A stretch of 64,000 nt of DNA from Candidatus Chloroploca sp. Khr17 (GTDB lineage: Bacteria > Chloroflexota > Chloroflexia > Chloroflexales > Chloroflexaceae), in assembly GCF_004138165.1 (NCBI RefSeq), contig NZ_RYFF01000014.1, forward strand, positions 1-64,000, written 5' to 3'. The notes under the pieces were generated by a model. The model was given only the letters and a program-made list of their open reading frames with translations, searched no databases and was not told where the DNA came from. Position numbers and translations under genes: made by a program. This document shows, one piece after another, positions 53,958 through 63,021 of the stretch; the first letter of the stretch is position 1; every line of letters begins with the position of its first letter.

Positions 53958-54329
53958 ATGAAGGTGTTGCTCGCCGAAGATGAACCAGATATTCGCTTGA
54001 TCACGCGCCTTGCCCTCGAAGATGCTGGCTGTACCGTGGTCGCGGTTGCTGATGGACAGGCTGCCGTAGAGGCTGCCATACGCGAGGGGTTTGATGTTGC
54101 GTTGCTTGATGTGATGATGCCCCGTATGGACGGCTTTGCAACCTGTACGGCACTCCGCAGCCATGCAGAGACTCGTGCGCTGCCAATCATTTTTCTCACG
54201 GCGCGTTCGCAAGAGCCTGAAGTGCAACACGGGTTGGCTTTGGGTGCCGCTGGCTATATCGTCAAACCATTTGATGTCTTTAGCCTGGTTGAGTTGATGA
54301 CCCATATTCTTGAGCAGCAACAGCAGTAG
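53958..54329 (+). CDS. Single-domain response regulator
   Basis: A 123-residue receiver domain alone: acidic pocket LLAEDEPD, phospho-acceptor Asp51 in ALLDVMMPRMDGF, Thr81 (FLTAR) and Lys103 (IVKPFD). CheY/Spo0F-like proteins act as relay carriers or bind partners directly. It ends in a Gln run (EQQQQ). AGAGGAAG lies upstream of the ATG; the hybrid kinase gene follows after 9 bases. Confidence 0.95.
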   Translation: MKVLLAEDEPDIRLITRLALEDAGCTVVAVADGQAAVEAAIREGFDVALLDVMMPRMDGFATCTALRSHAETRALPIIFLTARSQEPEVQHGLALGAAGYIVKPFDVFSLVELMTHILEQQQQ

Positions 54330-54338
54330 ATAGAGCTT

Positions 54339-56417
54339 ATGGATGCACCTGCGACTAGCCTGTTGGATTTGACCCCTCAGATGCTGCACGCGCTCTATCA
54401 GGTGAGTCGCCAGCTTGCCCGGAGTCAGAGCGTGACGCAGATCGAGCGCACGCTGGTCACGGGTCTGGGTGAGGTGGTGCATTGTACCGGGGTTGTCTGG
54501 TATACGCTGGTGGAGACCGAGGAGGGCGGGTATCTCGCCTATGGTGATAGCGTCGGGGCACCTGACGTCTTGATGCGCGATCAGCACATGATGCACGATC
54601 AGATCGTGCGTTGGCGTGTGCCGCTGGTGGAAGATGCGCGGGTGATACCAGTAGCGACCTTGCTCAACCGCCATCACGATCACCTCGCCGCATTTGAAGG
54701 GTGTGGGGCGCTCATCACCGGCGAAAAAAAGGTCTATGCACTTGTCGTCGTGCTCTGGTCAACGCACATACAGCGCCCCACTGGTTGGCAACAGGCATTG
54801 GTGAGTTTGGCCGAAGAGTGTGGCTATGGGTTGGATCGCCTTAGCGCGAAGCTTGGCCTTGCCACATTTATCCTGGATCAAATGGATCATTTTACGACGA
54901 TCCGGGCCGAGCAAGAGCGGACGCGCGCCGTGATTGATGCAACGAACGATGCGATTCTGATGATTGACGAACATCGGCGCCCAATCTTGATCAACCGACG
55001 GGCACGCTTCTTTTTTGGGGTCAAGGAACGTGAATTGATTGGCAAGAGTTTTGAACAGTTGAGTCGTTTTCTCGCCCAGATCTTTGAACAGAGTACGACT
55101 TTCAATGACTGGTTGCTGCAATTACTTGGCTCACAGACAGCCCGCGATGTGCGCGAGTTTGCGCTCCACAGCCCCGAACGACGCCTGCTCCAGTGTTTTT
55201 CAGCCCCGGTCACCGATGTGCATGATCATTATCGTGGACGCATTTTGATCTTCCGCGACATCACGCGTGAGCGTGAAGTTGAGCGCATGAAGAACGATTT
55301 TGTTTCGACAGTAAGCCACGAGTTGCGCACCCCGCTGACGAGCATTCAGGGATCGCTTCAGCTTGTCCTTGGCAAACCAGGCAACACACGGTCAGCTTCG
55401 GCTAGCGAACTCTCGCCAAGGAACCTCGAGTTGCTCACGATTTCCTTGGCGAATACCGAACGCCTGATCCGCCTAATCAATGATATCCTCGATCTTGCCA
55501 AAATTGAACAGGGCCGGATTCAACTCAGGCGCGAACCAATCAGGCCTGAAGAACTCTGCCAGAGTGCGGTGCGTGATATGCATGCGCTGGCGGCAACCAA
55601 GCAGATCAGGCTTGAAGTTGTGGCCACGCCAGGGCTACCGGCGGTTATGGCTGACCGTGATCGCTCGATACAGGTCTTGATCAACCTGCTCTCGAATGCG
55701 ATCAAATTTTCACCCGCTGGAGGCCGGGTGCTTTTGCGGGTGCAGCGTTATGAGAACGTGGTGTGTTTTGCTGTGCAGGATTGGGGGCGGGGCATTCCAC
55801 CCGAACACCACGAGCGTGTCTTTCAGCGTTTTCAACAGCTCGACAGCTCAAGTACGCGTGAATTCAGCGGCACCGGTCTGGGCCTGGCGATCAGCAAAAC
55901 CCTGGTGGAAGAGCAGGGTGGCAGCATCTGGCTTGAAAGTGCGGCGGGGCAGGGCGCGACGTTTCACTTTACCGTACCGATTGTCCCCGGCAGTGAGGGG
56001 CTCGCTTTTTCTAGCGGTGAATCGATCCAGGCGCGGCATTCTCACATCCTGGTCGTGGAAGACGATCCGTATGTCCGTCCGGTCTTGATCCGTCTGCTGC
56101 AACGCTACGGCTTGCAAGTCACGCATGCCAACGACGGGTTTGAGGCCCTAGCAGCGATCAATTCGTTGCAACCCGATCTTGTGCTGCTTGATATCAAGAT
56201 GCCAGGCATTGATGGGCTTGAAGTGCTCTATCGTATGCATCAGCATCCCGAAATGGCGCACATTCCCGTTATTATTTTGACAGCCGATGATCTCAACGAG
56301 CATACCCGCGCTCGCGGTATGGCACTTGGTGCTCGTGCGTATCTCGAGAAACCCATTGGCTCGGAACGACTGATCAACACGATCAATCGGGTACTCGCAG
56401 CAGAGGAACAGGGATGA
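54339..56417 (+). CDS. Hybrid histidine kinase (GAF-PAS-HisKA-HATPase-REC)
   Basis: A 692-residue soluble kinase. A GAF-like domain spans about 30-175 and a PAS domain about 195-300 (AVIDATNDAILMIDEHRRPI). The DHp domain has His327 in FVSTVSHELRTPLTS. The ATPase has N-box INLLSNAIKFSPAGG, G1 VQDWGRGIPP and G2 GTGLGLAISK. A C-terminal receiver has Asp618 in LVLLDIKMPG. It has no TM segment, so the input is cytoplasmic or passed from the membrane protein. It overlaps the next gene by 4 bases. Confidence 0.95.
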   Translation: MDAPATSLLDLTPQMLHALYQVSRQLARSQSVTQIERTLVTGLGEVVHCTGVVWYTLVETEEGGYLAYGDSVGAPDVLMRDQHMMHDQIVRWRVPLVEDARVIPVATLLNRHHDHLAAFEGCGALITGEKKVYALVVVLWSTHIQRPTGWQQALVSLAEECGYGLDRLSAKLGLATFILDQMDHFTTIRAEQERTRAVIDATNDAILMIDEHRRPILINRRARFFFGVKERELIGKSFEQLSRFLAQIFEQSTTFNDWLLQLLGSQTARDVREFALHSPERRLLQCFSAPVTDVHDHYRGRILIFRDITREREVERMKNDFVSTVSHELRTPLTSIQGSLQLVLGKPGNTRSASASELSPRNLELLTISLANTERLIRLINDILDLAKIEQGRIQLRREPIRPEELCQSAVRDMHALAATKQIRLEVVATPGLPAVMADRDRSIQVLINLLSNAIKFSPAGGRVLLRVQRYENVVCFAVQDWGRGIPPEHHERVFQRFQQLDSSSTREFSGTGLGLAISKTLVEEQGGSIWLESAAGQGATFHFTVPIVPGSEGLAFSSGESIQARHSHILVVEDDPYVRPVLIRLLQRYGLQVTHANDGFEALAAINSLQPDLVLLDIKMPGIDGLEVLYRMHQHPEMAHIPVIILTADDLNEHTRARGMALGARAYLEKPIGSERLINTINRVLAAEEQG

Positions 56418-58042
56418 AGGCTACGCCACCGGAACTTGACCGTCTGACGCATGCGCTGATGTCTCCTCTCACGACCCTGCAAGGGACAGTGCAGTTGCTG
56501 CAGCGGCGGCTCAGCAATACGCCTGATGAGCAGCAAGCGTTGCTGCTTGCCGCGCTTGGGCGCAATGTGCAGCGCCTGCGCACCGTATGCGATCTCCTTT
56601 TGCAAAGCGCCTTCTTTGATGGCACGCACCTCCAGATTTGTGTTCTCCCGGAGGATCTGGCCCATCATAGCGCTGCCAGCACGACAACAACCCACCAGGA
56701 TCAGCCTGTTGCCCCTGCGCAAGCTGGACAACCACTCGGCGAAACCGTCACGTCTAGGGGGCATCAATGCGTGCTTGTGATTGCAGCCGCGACGAGCGGT
56801 GCTGCCTTGCTTCTTCCGTTGCTTCGCGAGCGTGGCTTTACCGTCGAACTGATCGAAACGACGACCAGAGGTATTGACCGTGCCCGTGAAGTTCGCCCGG
56901 CCCTTGTTCTCGTCGATCCGCATGTTGATCACGAGGCTGAAATAGCGCTCCAGATCCTGAGTGAAGACCCCGAAACCAAAGGGATTGTGCTTGCCGTGCT
57001 GAGCAAGGAATTCCATTGGACAGGAACACGCCACCCTTTCATCATTGACCCAATGCTCGCGCCCGAGCAAGCCGTTCCCTTGCTCACTCAGCATCTGAGC
57101 CCCAGCGAGAACCCGCTTCACTCGCGCCAGCGTATTCTGATTGTTGATGACGAACCTGACATTGCCATGATGATCGCTGCCCAGTTTGAACGTGACGGCT
57201 TCCAGACGACGCAGGTTCATAGTGGCACCGAGGTCTTGCAGATTGTCCGCGAGCAACGCTTTGATCTTATTTTGCTTGACGTTATGTTGCCTGACATTGA
57301 TGGCTTCACTGCCCTTGGAGGATTGCGTGCCCAGGCCGAAACGCAATTGACCCCGATTATCCTGCTTTCGGCGATCAATTCACCAATGGAAAAAGTTCGG
57401 GGGCTAGAGTTAGGGGCTGATGATTATATCACCAAGCCCTTCAGTGCTGCTGAGCTGAGTGCGCGGGTGCAGGCTGCGATGCGGCGGAGTGAACGCGAAG
57501 GCGGTGCCAATCCTTCGACCCGTCTCCCAGGCAATATTGCCATTGAGCGGGCGATCAGCCAGCGCATCGACCAGGGTCTACCCTTTGCCGTGGGCTATTG
57601 CGATCTTGACAACTTCAAAGCCTACAACGACCGTTACGGCTTTCTCAAAGGTGACGCCGTCATTCTGCGCACAGCACAGATTTTGCTTGATGCGATTCGT
57701 ACGATGGGCAATCCTGATGATTTTGTTGGCCACATTGGTGGGGATGATTTCGTGGTCATCAGTACGCCCGACCGCATCGAGGCCATCTGCAGCACGGCAG
57801 TCGCTCGTTTTGATGCAACTGCGCCCTTTTTCTACGATCCAGCGACGCGGCAACGAGGTTTTATTAGTGGGGTTGATCGTCAGGGTCAGCCTACCAGTTT
57901 TCCCCTGGCCAGCATCACGATCACGATCATCAGCAGCGCACGACATACGTTTCGTCATCCCGGCGAAGTCGCTCAGCGGTCTGCTGAAGGCAAAAAACGC
58001 GGCAAACAGATCCCAGGTAGCGTCTACCTGTTGCACGAATAA
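56414..58042 (+). CDS. DHp, two receiver modules and a GGDDF domain in one protein
   Basis: A 542-residue protein. Residues 5-80 read as a lone HisKA dimerisation hairpin (LTHALMSPLTTLQGTVQLLQ, His13 in the H-box place) with no ATPase domain. A degenerate receiver follows (118-228; VLVDPHVDHE). A canonical receiver (240-355) has Asp289 (LILLDVMLPD) and Lys341. The last domain is GGDEF-like with GGDDF at 442-446, an altered fourth residue, and no RxxD inhibitory site visible. Diguanylate cyclase activity is uncertain. The ATG overlaps the kinase stop. Confidence 0.87.
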   Translation: MKATPPELDRLTHALMSPLTTLQGTVQLLQRRLSNTPDEQQALLLAALGRNVQRLRTVCDLLLQSAFFDGTHLQICVLPEDLAHHSAASTTTTHQDQPVAPAQAGQPLGETVTSRGHQCVLVIAAATSGAALLLPLLRERGFTVELIETTTRGIDRAREVRPALVLVDPHVDHEAEIALQILSEDPETKGIVLAVLSKEFHWTGTRHPFIIDPMLAPEQAVPLLTQHLSPSENPLHSRQRILIVDDEPDIAMMIAAQFERDGFQTTQVHSGTEVLQIVREQRFDLILLDVMLPDIDGFTALGGLRAQAETQLTPIILLSAINSPMEKVRGLELGADDYITKPFSAAELSARVQAAMRRSEREGGANPSTRLPGNIAIERAISQRIDQGLPFAVGYCDLDNFKAYNDRYGFLKGDAVILRTAQILLDAIRTMGNPDDFVGHIGGDDFVVISTPDRIEAICSTAVARFDATAPFFYDPATRQRGFISGVDRQGQPTSFPLASITITIISSARHTFRHPGEVAQRSAEGKKRGKQIPGSVYLLHE

Positions 58043-58058
58043 CGCCGTACGAGGTTGC

Positions 58059-58388
58059 TTACGCCACCGAGCGTGCCGGGGCTGGCTCTTCTGAAGGCGG
58101 ACTACAGACGTCGCAGACTCGGAAGGGTATGCCTGTCCCTGTTACCGTACGAATATGCTCGCGGCTACCGCAATAGCGGCATACCGAGAGATTCTCGATA
58201 TCTTCGGCACGCCAGAGCTGAGGGGCCATCGTTATCTCCATTGGCTCATCAATTGAGAGAATACCAATCTTGACACACACGGCAGCAGGGAAGATATCGG
58301 CAACCCGGGCGAAGATCTTATGTGGATGCGAGTAGACCTCATCACCAATGAGGATCCCTGTCATCCGGGGATGTGACCGAATTTTCAT
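58059..58388 (-). CDS. Small zinc-ribbon protein
   Basis: A 109-residue protein. An N-terminal beta-rich part (TGILIGDEVYSHPHKIFARV) precedes a ribbon with Cys70-x2-Cys73 and Cys92-x2-Cys95 (CRYC, CDVC). The family is unknown to me. Its ATG overlaps the stop of the next upstream gene by 4 bases, so the two small genes are coupled. It ends 16 bases from the convergent GGDDF gene with no clear terminator. Confidence 0.72.
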   Translation of the reverse strand: MKIRSHPRMTGILIGDEVYSHPHKIFARVADIFPAAVCVKIGILSIDEPMEITMAPQLWRAEDIENLSVCRYCGSREHIRTVTGTGIPFRVCDVCSPPSEEPAPARSVA

Positions 58389-58660
58389 AGCTCGTCAAGC
58401 TGGGCGACAAGCCGTTGGAGATCAGTGTCGTCCAGCGCGAAACCTGGAGAGTCAGCGAACATTAGATCATCAAGGATGGTACGAAACAGAGGCAGATCAC
58501 GTTCGTCAACCGTCAATGTACCTTGTTCAAGAGCGTAAAAGCGTTCAACCGCCCAATGGGCCAGTTGCTCAGCACTGCTACGATGTGCAAGGCGTGCTTG
58601 AAGCTGAGTACGTATGTCACGACGCGTTAGTATCATAGCATAAGATTCTTGTTTTTGCAT
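58385..58660 (-). CDS. Small helical hypothetical protein
   Basis: A 91-residue acidic helical protein (TQLQARLAHRSSAEQLAHWA, ALDDTDLQRLVAQLDEL) with no motif I recognise. Start uncertain: ATG 58660 (MQKQESYAMILTRRD) or 58636 (MILTRRD). The upstream sequence is AT-rich with only GGGGA against the first ATG. Coupled to the zinc-ribbon gene. Confidence 0.6.
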   Translation of the reverse strand: MQKQESYAMILTRRDIRTQLQARLAHRSSAEQLAHWAVERFYALEQGTLTVDERDLPLFRTILDDLMFADSPGFALDDTDLQRLVAQLDEL

Positions 58661-58747
58661 TCCCCGAAAAACTTTTTGCTTCTGTTTGGACGACGAAGCC
58701 ACCGCAACAGAGCAGACGAACAGGGTGTGGTACTTGCCCCAAAGGCG

Positions 58748-59266
58748 CTAGGCAAGCGCATCTTCACACAACTCACGAAACCCACAGCCCGCACACCGTC
58801 GAACTTCGTCGTGGCTCCGCCCAACCTCGGCTTGATCGAGCAGATCACGCATCACGGCAAGTGTGGCAAGTAGTTCGTCGCGCACTGCAGGCGTATACGC
58901 AAGGCGAAACGTCGTTTGTGCATAACGGAGCAGGCCATAGGGTGGGGCCTGTCCGGTGGTTGCTTCCACGAGCAAACAATAGGCGGCCAGTTGCATCAGA
59001 TCAGAGTCATAGGGTGTGCTGGCCTGGCGGCCTGGTTTGACCTCAACCGGAATCGTATGTCCACCACGTTCAAGCAGGTAATCGGGTTTGCCCGTCAGAC
59101 CATAGGCTGCCGCAAAGAGGGGGCGTTGCAGGCGGCGGCCTTCGCCGACATCATCGGCCACCACCCGACCCCAGGGCAACCCGGTGCGCCGACGCAGAAG
59201 CACAGCGCTTGCCAAGACGAGCAAGGCCAACCCGAGCAAACCAGCAGCGAGGGCCTCTATTGCCAC
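58748..59266 (-). CDS. Cas4-like nuclease, large membrane-anchored part
   Basis: A 172-residue protein. An N-terminal membrane helix (IEALAAGLLGLALLVLASAVLL, 3-24) leads to a PD-(D/E)xK core with Asp62 (GKPDYLLE), Glu75 and Lys77 (PVEVKPGR) and QLAAY (92-96). C-terminal cysteines 158, 161 and 167 (CAGCGFRELC) fit three ligands of a Cas4-type 4Fe-4S cluster. The first cysteine of such clusters is missing here and sits in the upstream gene. The GTG start overlaps that gene's stop by 10 bases in another frame. Confidence 0.78.
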   Translation of the reverse strand: MAIEALAAGLLGLALLVLASAVLLRRRTGLPWGRVVADDVGEGRRLQRPLFAAAYGLTGKPDYLLERGGHTIPVEVKPGRQASTPYDSDLMQLAAYCLLVEATTGQAPPYGLLRYAQTTFRLAYTPAVRDELLATLAVMRDLLDQAEVGRSHDEVRRCAGCGFRELCEDALA

Positions 59267-59484
59267 GCTACCACCAGCAGCAGCACCCCGCCGATCAGCA
59301 GAGCGATCCCAAGCCACCATGCGCCCTGACTGAGGGCAACCGCCCGTCCGTGGCGAGCGTGCCGCACAATGCCGACAGCCCGGCGCTCGTGCCCAGCAGG
59401 TTCCTGGCCGGCGACCCGTCGGAGCCACCAGGCACGAGCGCAAAAAACAAACTCGCCTACTTCACTCGCACGAATAACCGGCAT
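59257..59484 (-). CDS. Cas4-like nuclease, small N-terminal membrane part
   Basis: A 75-residue protein. MPVIRASEVGEFVFCARAWW matches the N-terminus of Cas4-like proteins, with Cys15 as the expected first cluster ligand; GIVRHARHGRAV follows, and a membrane helix (WWLGIALLIGGVLLLVVAW, 56-74) ends it. It lacks the nuclease core, which lies in the next gene. AGGGTGA lies upstream of the ATG. Together the two chains rebuild one Cas4-like domain around two membrane helices. Confidence 0.75.
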   Translation of the reverse strand: MPVIRASEVGEFVFCARAWWLRRVAGQEPAGHERRAVGIVRHARHGRAVALSQGAWWLGIALLIGGVLLLVVAWQ

Positions 59485-59503
59485 ACGTCACCCTATCCCA
59501 CGG

Positions 59504-60688
59504 CTACGAACCACCGAGAACCGGATTGCCTCGGATCGCATTCATAACATCGTTGACCGTAATCAGCAACATCAAGCCCATCAGCGCGGCAAACCCAATG
59601 GCATGGACAAGGGCTTCCTTTTCGGGGGGAACTTTCTTGCCGCCACGGAGCAACTCGATTACCGAGAAGACAATATGGCTGCCATCGAGCGCGGGGATGG
59701 GCAACAGGTTGAGCAAGAAGAGATTCAGGCTCAACACGGCGGTCAGATTCCAGAACGCAATGAAGCCACCGGGTTGCTGGATCACCTCACCCGTCGCACG
59801 TGCAATGCCAACCGGTCCAATTGGTTCACCATCGGGTGATGGGGTTGACGAAATAATGCCAAAGATCGCGCCAGGCAAGCCTGCCAGGGCATTGAGCATC
59901 CGTCCGAGCAGATCGAAGCTATGGGTAACCCCCGTCCATGCCGCCTGGATGGGGCCTGCCTCAACCATCTCGATATCCTGCCCATAACTAAAACCAAAGC
60001 CCGACTCAATCTGGGCCCCACTCGGTGATGTCCAGGGGCCAGGGGTCACGACCAGCGTCACCTCGCGGTCATCACGGAGCACAACGGCCTCGACCGGCTG
60101 ACCAAGATTATTGCGTCCGACCTCACCGATGACGGTCGCGTCGACGGCTGGGCGACCATCGAGGCTTACCAGTTCATCACCGGCCTGAAACCCAGCGAGG
60201 GCGGCGGGGGTCGCATCAAAGACCTCACCAATCAACTGGCGCCCGGTAGGGGTTGGCACCCCCATAAAGAAAAAGAGCGCCGCAAAGATGAGCATAGCCA
60301 GCAGGAGATTCATCAACGGACCAGCAACCATCACCGCGATTTTGCGCAGTGGTGGTGCAGCTGCAAGGGTGCCCGACCCACCACTATAGATATTATCTTC
60401 GGCGCCTTCGTGGCTAGCAAAGCGCACAAAGCCACCAATAGGCAGCCAGTTCAGCGTATACTTCACGTCATTGCGTTCAAAGAGCACCATGGCCCTGGGG
60501 GGAAAGCCGACGCCAAATTCTTCGACTTTAATGCCCATCCAGATAGCCGTCAGAAAATGACCAAGCTCGTGGACAACCACCAGCAAACCAAGCATCAGCA
60601 AAAAAGCAACAATCGCCACAATTGGATTGCTGCCTGCTTGCTCAACTGCTTGTTGAACCGGGGCCGCCGCCGCAGTAAGAAACTCCAT
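59504..60688 (-). CDS. rseP: Site-2 intramembrane metalloprotease (RseP/RasP)
   Basis: A 394-residue M50 protease. HELGH (His40, Glu41, His44) lies in the first membrane helix, a single PDZ domain lies at about 150-230 (ATPAALAGFQAGDELVSLDG) and the third metal ligand is in NLLPIPALDGSHI. It cleaves membrane anchors of anti-sigma factors or signal-peptide remnants. It follows cdsA in the usual cluster, but dxr, often between them, is missing. Confidence 0.96.
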   Translation of the reverse strand: MEFLTAAAAPVQQAVEQAGSNPIVAIVAFLLMLGLLVVVHELGHFLTAIWMGIKVEEFGVGFPPRAMVLFERNDVKYTLNWLPIGGFVRFASHEGAEDNIYSGGSGTLAAAPPLRKIAVMVAGPLMNLLLAMLIFAALFFFMGVPTPTGRQLIGEVFDATPAALAGFQAGDELVSLDGRPAVDATVIGEVGRNNLGQPVEAVVLRDDREVTLVVTPGPWTSPSGAQIESGFGFSYGQDIEMVEAGPIQAAWTGVTHSFDLLGRMLNALAGLPGAIFGIISSTPSPDGEPIGPVGIARATGEVIQQPGGFIAFWNLTAVLSLNLFLLNLLPIPALDGSHIVFSVIELLRGGKKVPPEKEALVHAIGFAALMGLMLLITVNDVMNAIRGNPVLGGS

Positions 60689-60768
60689 CTTCTTGCTCCC
60701 TCGGGGTGCCTACCACTCCACATAAGATCGATGTACTCAAAGTAGTGTAGCGAGTCTGAGGGGCAGCG

Positions 60769-61671
60769 TCAAGACGAAGTGAAAGTCAGCGCCAACACCA
60801 CACCATAATAGACCACTGGCCCGGTAAAGAGCAGGCTATCCATCCGGTCAAGGATGCCCCCATGACCAGGGATCAAGGTACCAGAGTCTTTGACGCCAAG
60901 CTGGCGTTTGATCAAAGACTCACAGAGGTCGCCAAGGGGGCCGGCGATTCCAGTGGCAAGCCCAATCAAGACGGCCCCAGCATATGAAATCGGCAAACCC
61001 ATCAAAAAAACCGCAACGAGCGCGGTAAGGATAGAAGCGACCATCCCCCCGGCAAAGCCTTCCCAGGACTTTTTCGGGCTGAGCACAGGGGCCATTTTAT
61101 GCCGACCCATTGATCGCCCGACAAAAAAAGCGGCACTATCTTGAATCCAGGTAATCGCCAGCACAAGAAAGAGCCAGGCTGTCCCAGGGGGAAGCCCGAG
61201 GCCAGCGAGTGGAGCGGGGCGCAAAGGGGTTGAGAGTTGGGTCAGAAGAATAAACGCGCTGAGCAACCAGCCAATATAGATAGCCCCTGCGAGGGTGAGC
61301 GCCCAATTCTGAATACTATTAGTACGATCACCGGGCAACAACTCATAGATCAGGGTGAGGCTCACGGCGAGGGCGAGCAGCAAGCCGGTCACATCAAAAG
61401 AGGTCAAAGGGCGGACAGCGGCGGCGAAGCAGAAGGCGAGGCCGACAGCGATGCCTGGGCCAGAGCGGGGCGCGAAGCCGCCCTGGCGAAAGATCGCAAA
61501 CAATTCACGGATGGCGAGCACGACACACACGCCAACGACCAGCATCGTAGCGAGGGGCCACCAGCCTGCTGCCACAATCAGGGGGATGAGAATTGCCACA
61601 CTGACCAACCGCCGTGTCAGCGAGCCAGCCTTACTCGGAGAGTCCGCCGAAGCGGCGTTCGCGCCGTCCAT
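60769..61671 (-). CDS. cdsA: Phosphatidate cytidylyltransferase
   Basis: A 300-residue membrane enzyme that makes CDP-diacylglycerol. About eight hydrophobic segments precede the CDP-synthase signature SLIKRQLGVKDSGTLIPGHG, GILDRMD near the C-terminus. Its start overlaps the end of uppS by about 40 bases; ATG 61671 or GTG 61677 (two residues earlier) are candidates, with a weak SD. Confidence 0.95.
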   Translation of the reverse strand: MDGANAASADSPSKAGSLTRRLVSVAILIPLIVAAGWWPLATMLVVGVCVVLAIRELFAIFRQGGFAPRSGPGIAVGLAFCFAAAVRPLTSFDVTGLLLALAVSLTLIYELLPGDRTNSIQNWALTLAGAIYIGWLLSAFILLTQLSTPLRPAPLAGLGLPPGTAWLFLVLAITWIQDSAAFFVGRSMGRHKMAPVLSPKKSWEGFAGGMVASILTALVAVFLMGLPISYAGAVLIGLATGIAGPLGDLCESLIKRQLGVKDSGTLIPGHGGILDRMDSLLFTGPVVYYGVVLALTFTSS

Positions 61672-62341
61672 ATTCACTAACTGCCTGATGAAGATGTTCT
61701 GGGCGAAAATCGGGCCAGAACACCGGCGTTACCCAGTACTCACTATAAGCGGCCTGCCAGATCAAAAAATTCGAAATCCGGCGTTCACCGCTGGTTCGAA
61801 TAACCAGATCGGGATCAGGCATACCGGTGGTCGAGAGCCGCGCACTGATGGCCTCTTCGGTAATCTGGTCAGCCCCGACGCCCTGCGCCACAAGGTCACG
61901 CACAGCATCAACAATATCAAGGCGCCCGCCATAATTGAAGGCGATCGCCAGGGTCAACCCCGTATTCTCACGGGTCAGGTCAACGGCCTGTTGCACCTTG
62001 CGTGCAAGCAACGGAGTCAAGCCCTGGAGTCGTCCAAGGTGGCGCAAGCACACATTCTGCCGGTGCAAATTTTGCGTTTCGCGATCAATGAAATCGCTCA
62101 AGATCTGCATCAACCCCTGCACTTCAAGTGAGGGCCGATTCCAATTTTCGGTTGAAAACGCATACAGAGTCAGAAAGCGCACCCCGATCTGGTGGGCTTC
62201 GTTTACAATCGCACGAATATTCTCAGTTCCGGCGCGATGACCGGCAAGGCGCGGCAAACCACGCTGGCGTGCCCATCGCCCATTGCCGTCCATAATCACC
62301 GCGATATGGTTCGGGATGCGTCCGCCGTCTGGGGTGGTCAT
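61631..62341 (-). CDS. uppS: Undecaprenyl diphosphate synthase
   Basis: A 236-residue cis-prenyltransferase that makes the lipid carrier for cell-wall sugars. IAVIMDGNGRWARQRGLPRLAGHRAG contains the catalytic Asp18; TLYAFSTENWNRP, NYGGRLDIVDA and PDLVIRTSGERRISNFLIWQAAYSE are further motifs. The ATG at 62341 has AGAGG 8 bases upstream; in-frame sequence further up is not conserved-looking. Confidence 0.97.
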   Translation of the reverse strand: MTTPDGGRIPNHIAVIMDGNGRWARQRGLPRLAGHRAGTENIRAIVNEAHQIGVRFLTLYAFSTENWNRPSLEVQGLMQILSDFIDRETQNLHRQNVCLRHLGRLQGLTPLLARKVQQAVDLTRENTGLTLAIAFNYGGRLDIVDAVRDLVAQGVGADQITEEAISARLSTTGMPDPDLVIRTSGERRISNFLIWQAAYSEYWVTPVFWPDFRPEHLHQAVSEYGRRERRFGGLSE

Positions 62342-62412
62342 ACAGGACGCCTCTTTGTTAGCGAGGGGAACCGGAGATCCAGCCCCGGCGCTCCTGAGAA
62401 CCTGGGTCATCT

Positions 62413-62970
62413 TCAGACCGCCAGAACCTCAGCCTCTTTCTCTTTGCCAATGTGTTCCAGTTCAGCGATGCACTTATCGGTCAACTGCTGGATACGTTCC
62501 TGGCCGCGGTGCAACTCGTCCTCGCTAATCATCTTCTCGTGTTCAAACTCTTTGAGTTGATCAATCGCATCACGACGTTGATTGCGTACCGAGACCTTCA
62601 CCTCTTCGACGCGATGGCGCACACCTTTGACCAGTTCGCGGCGACGTTCTTCGGTCAACTGGGGCACGGCGAGTCGAATAACGCGCCCATCATTACTGGG
62701 ATTAATGCCAAGATCAGAATTTTGAATGGCCTTCTCGATCGTTTTAATCATACCATTATCAAACGGTTGAATCACGATCAAACGGGCTTCGGGGACAACA
62801 ATCGTGGCAATCTGATTCAGCGGCATCGGTGCGCCATAGGCCTCGACGGGCATATGCTCGACCAGCGCCGACGAAGCCCGACCGGTTCTGACGGTTGCCA
62901 GTTGATGGCGCAAGGCTTCAAGCGCTTTCTTCAGTTGGCTTTCATACTCACTGGTGACGTCATTGACCAT
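62413..62970 (-). CDS. frr: Ribosome recycling factor
   Basis: A 185-residue RRF, which splits post-termination ribosomes with [66 protein letters not shown] and [16 protein letters not shown] (as EDELHRGQ) are diagnostic. The ATG at 62970 follows GGAGG by 5 bases. Confidence 0.97.
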   Translation of the reverse strand: MVNDVTSEYESQLKKALEALRHQLATVRTGRASSALVEHMPVEAYGAPMPLNQIATIVVPEARLIVIQPFDNGMIKTIEKAIQNSDLGINPSNDGRVIRLAVPQLTEERRRELVKGVRHRVEEVKVSVRNQRRDAIDQLKEFEHEKMISEDELHRGQERIQQLTDKCIAELEHIGKEKEAEVLAV

Positions 62971-63021
62971 CACACCCTCCTCACATTACCAGAACTCGCT
63001 ACGCACAAATTTCTCAGATCG

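Noticed and set aside
59257..59266. Programmed ribosomal frameshift joining the two Cas4-like genes
   Set aside because: No slippery heptamer or poly-A/poly-C run in the overlap; the second gene has its own GTG, so separate coupled translation is simpler.
58748..59484. CRISPR-Cas adaptation locus
   Set aside because: Only a Cas4-like domain is present; no cas1, cas2, effector or repeat array is seen in the window.
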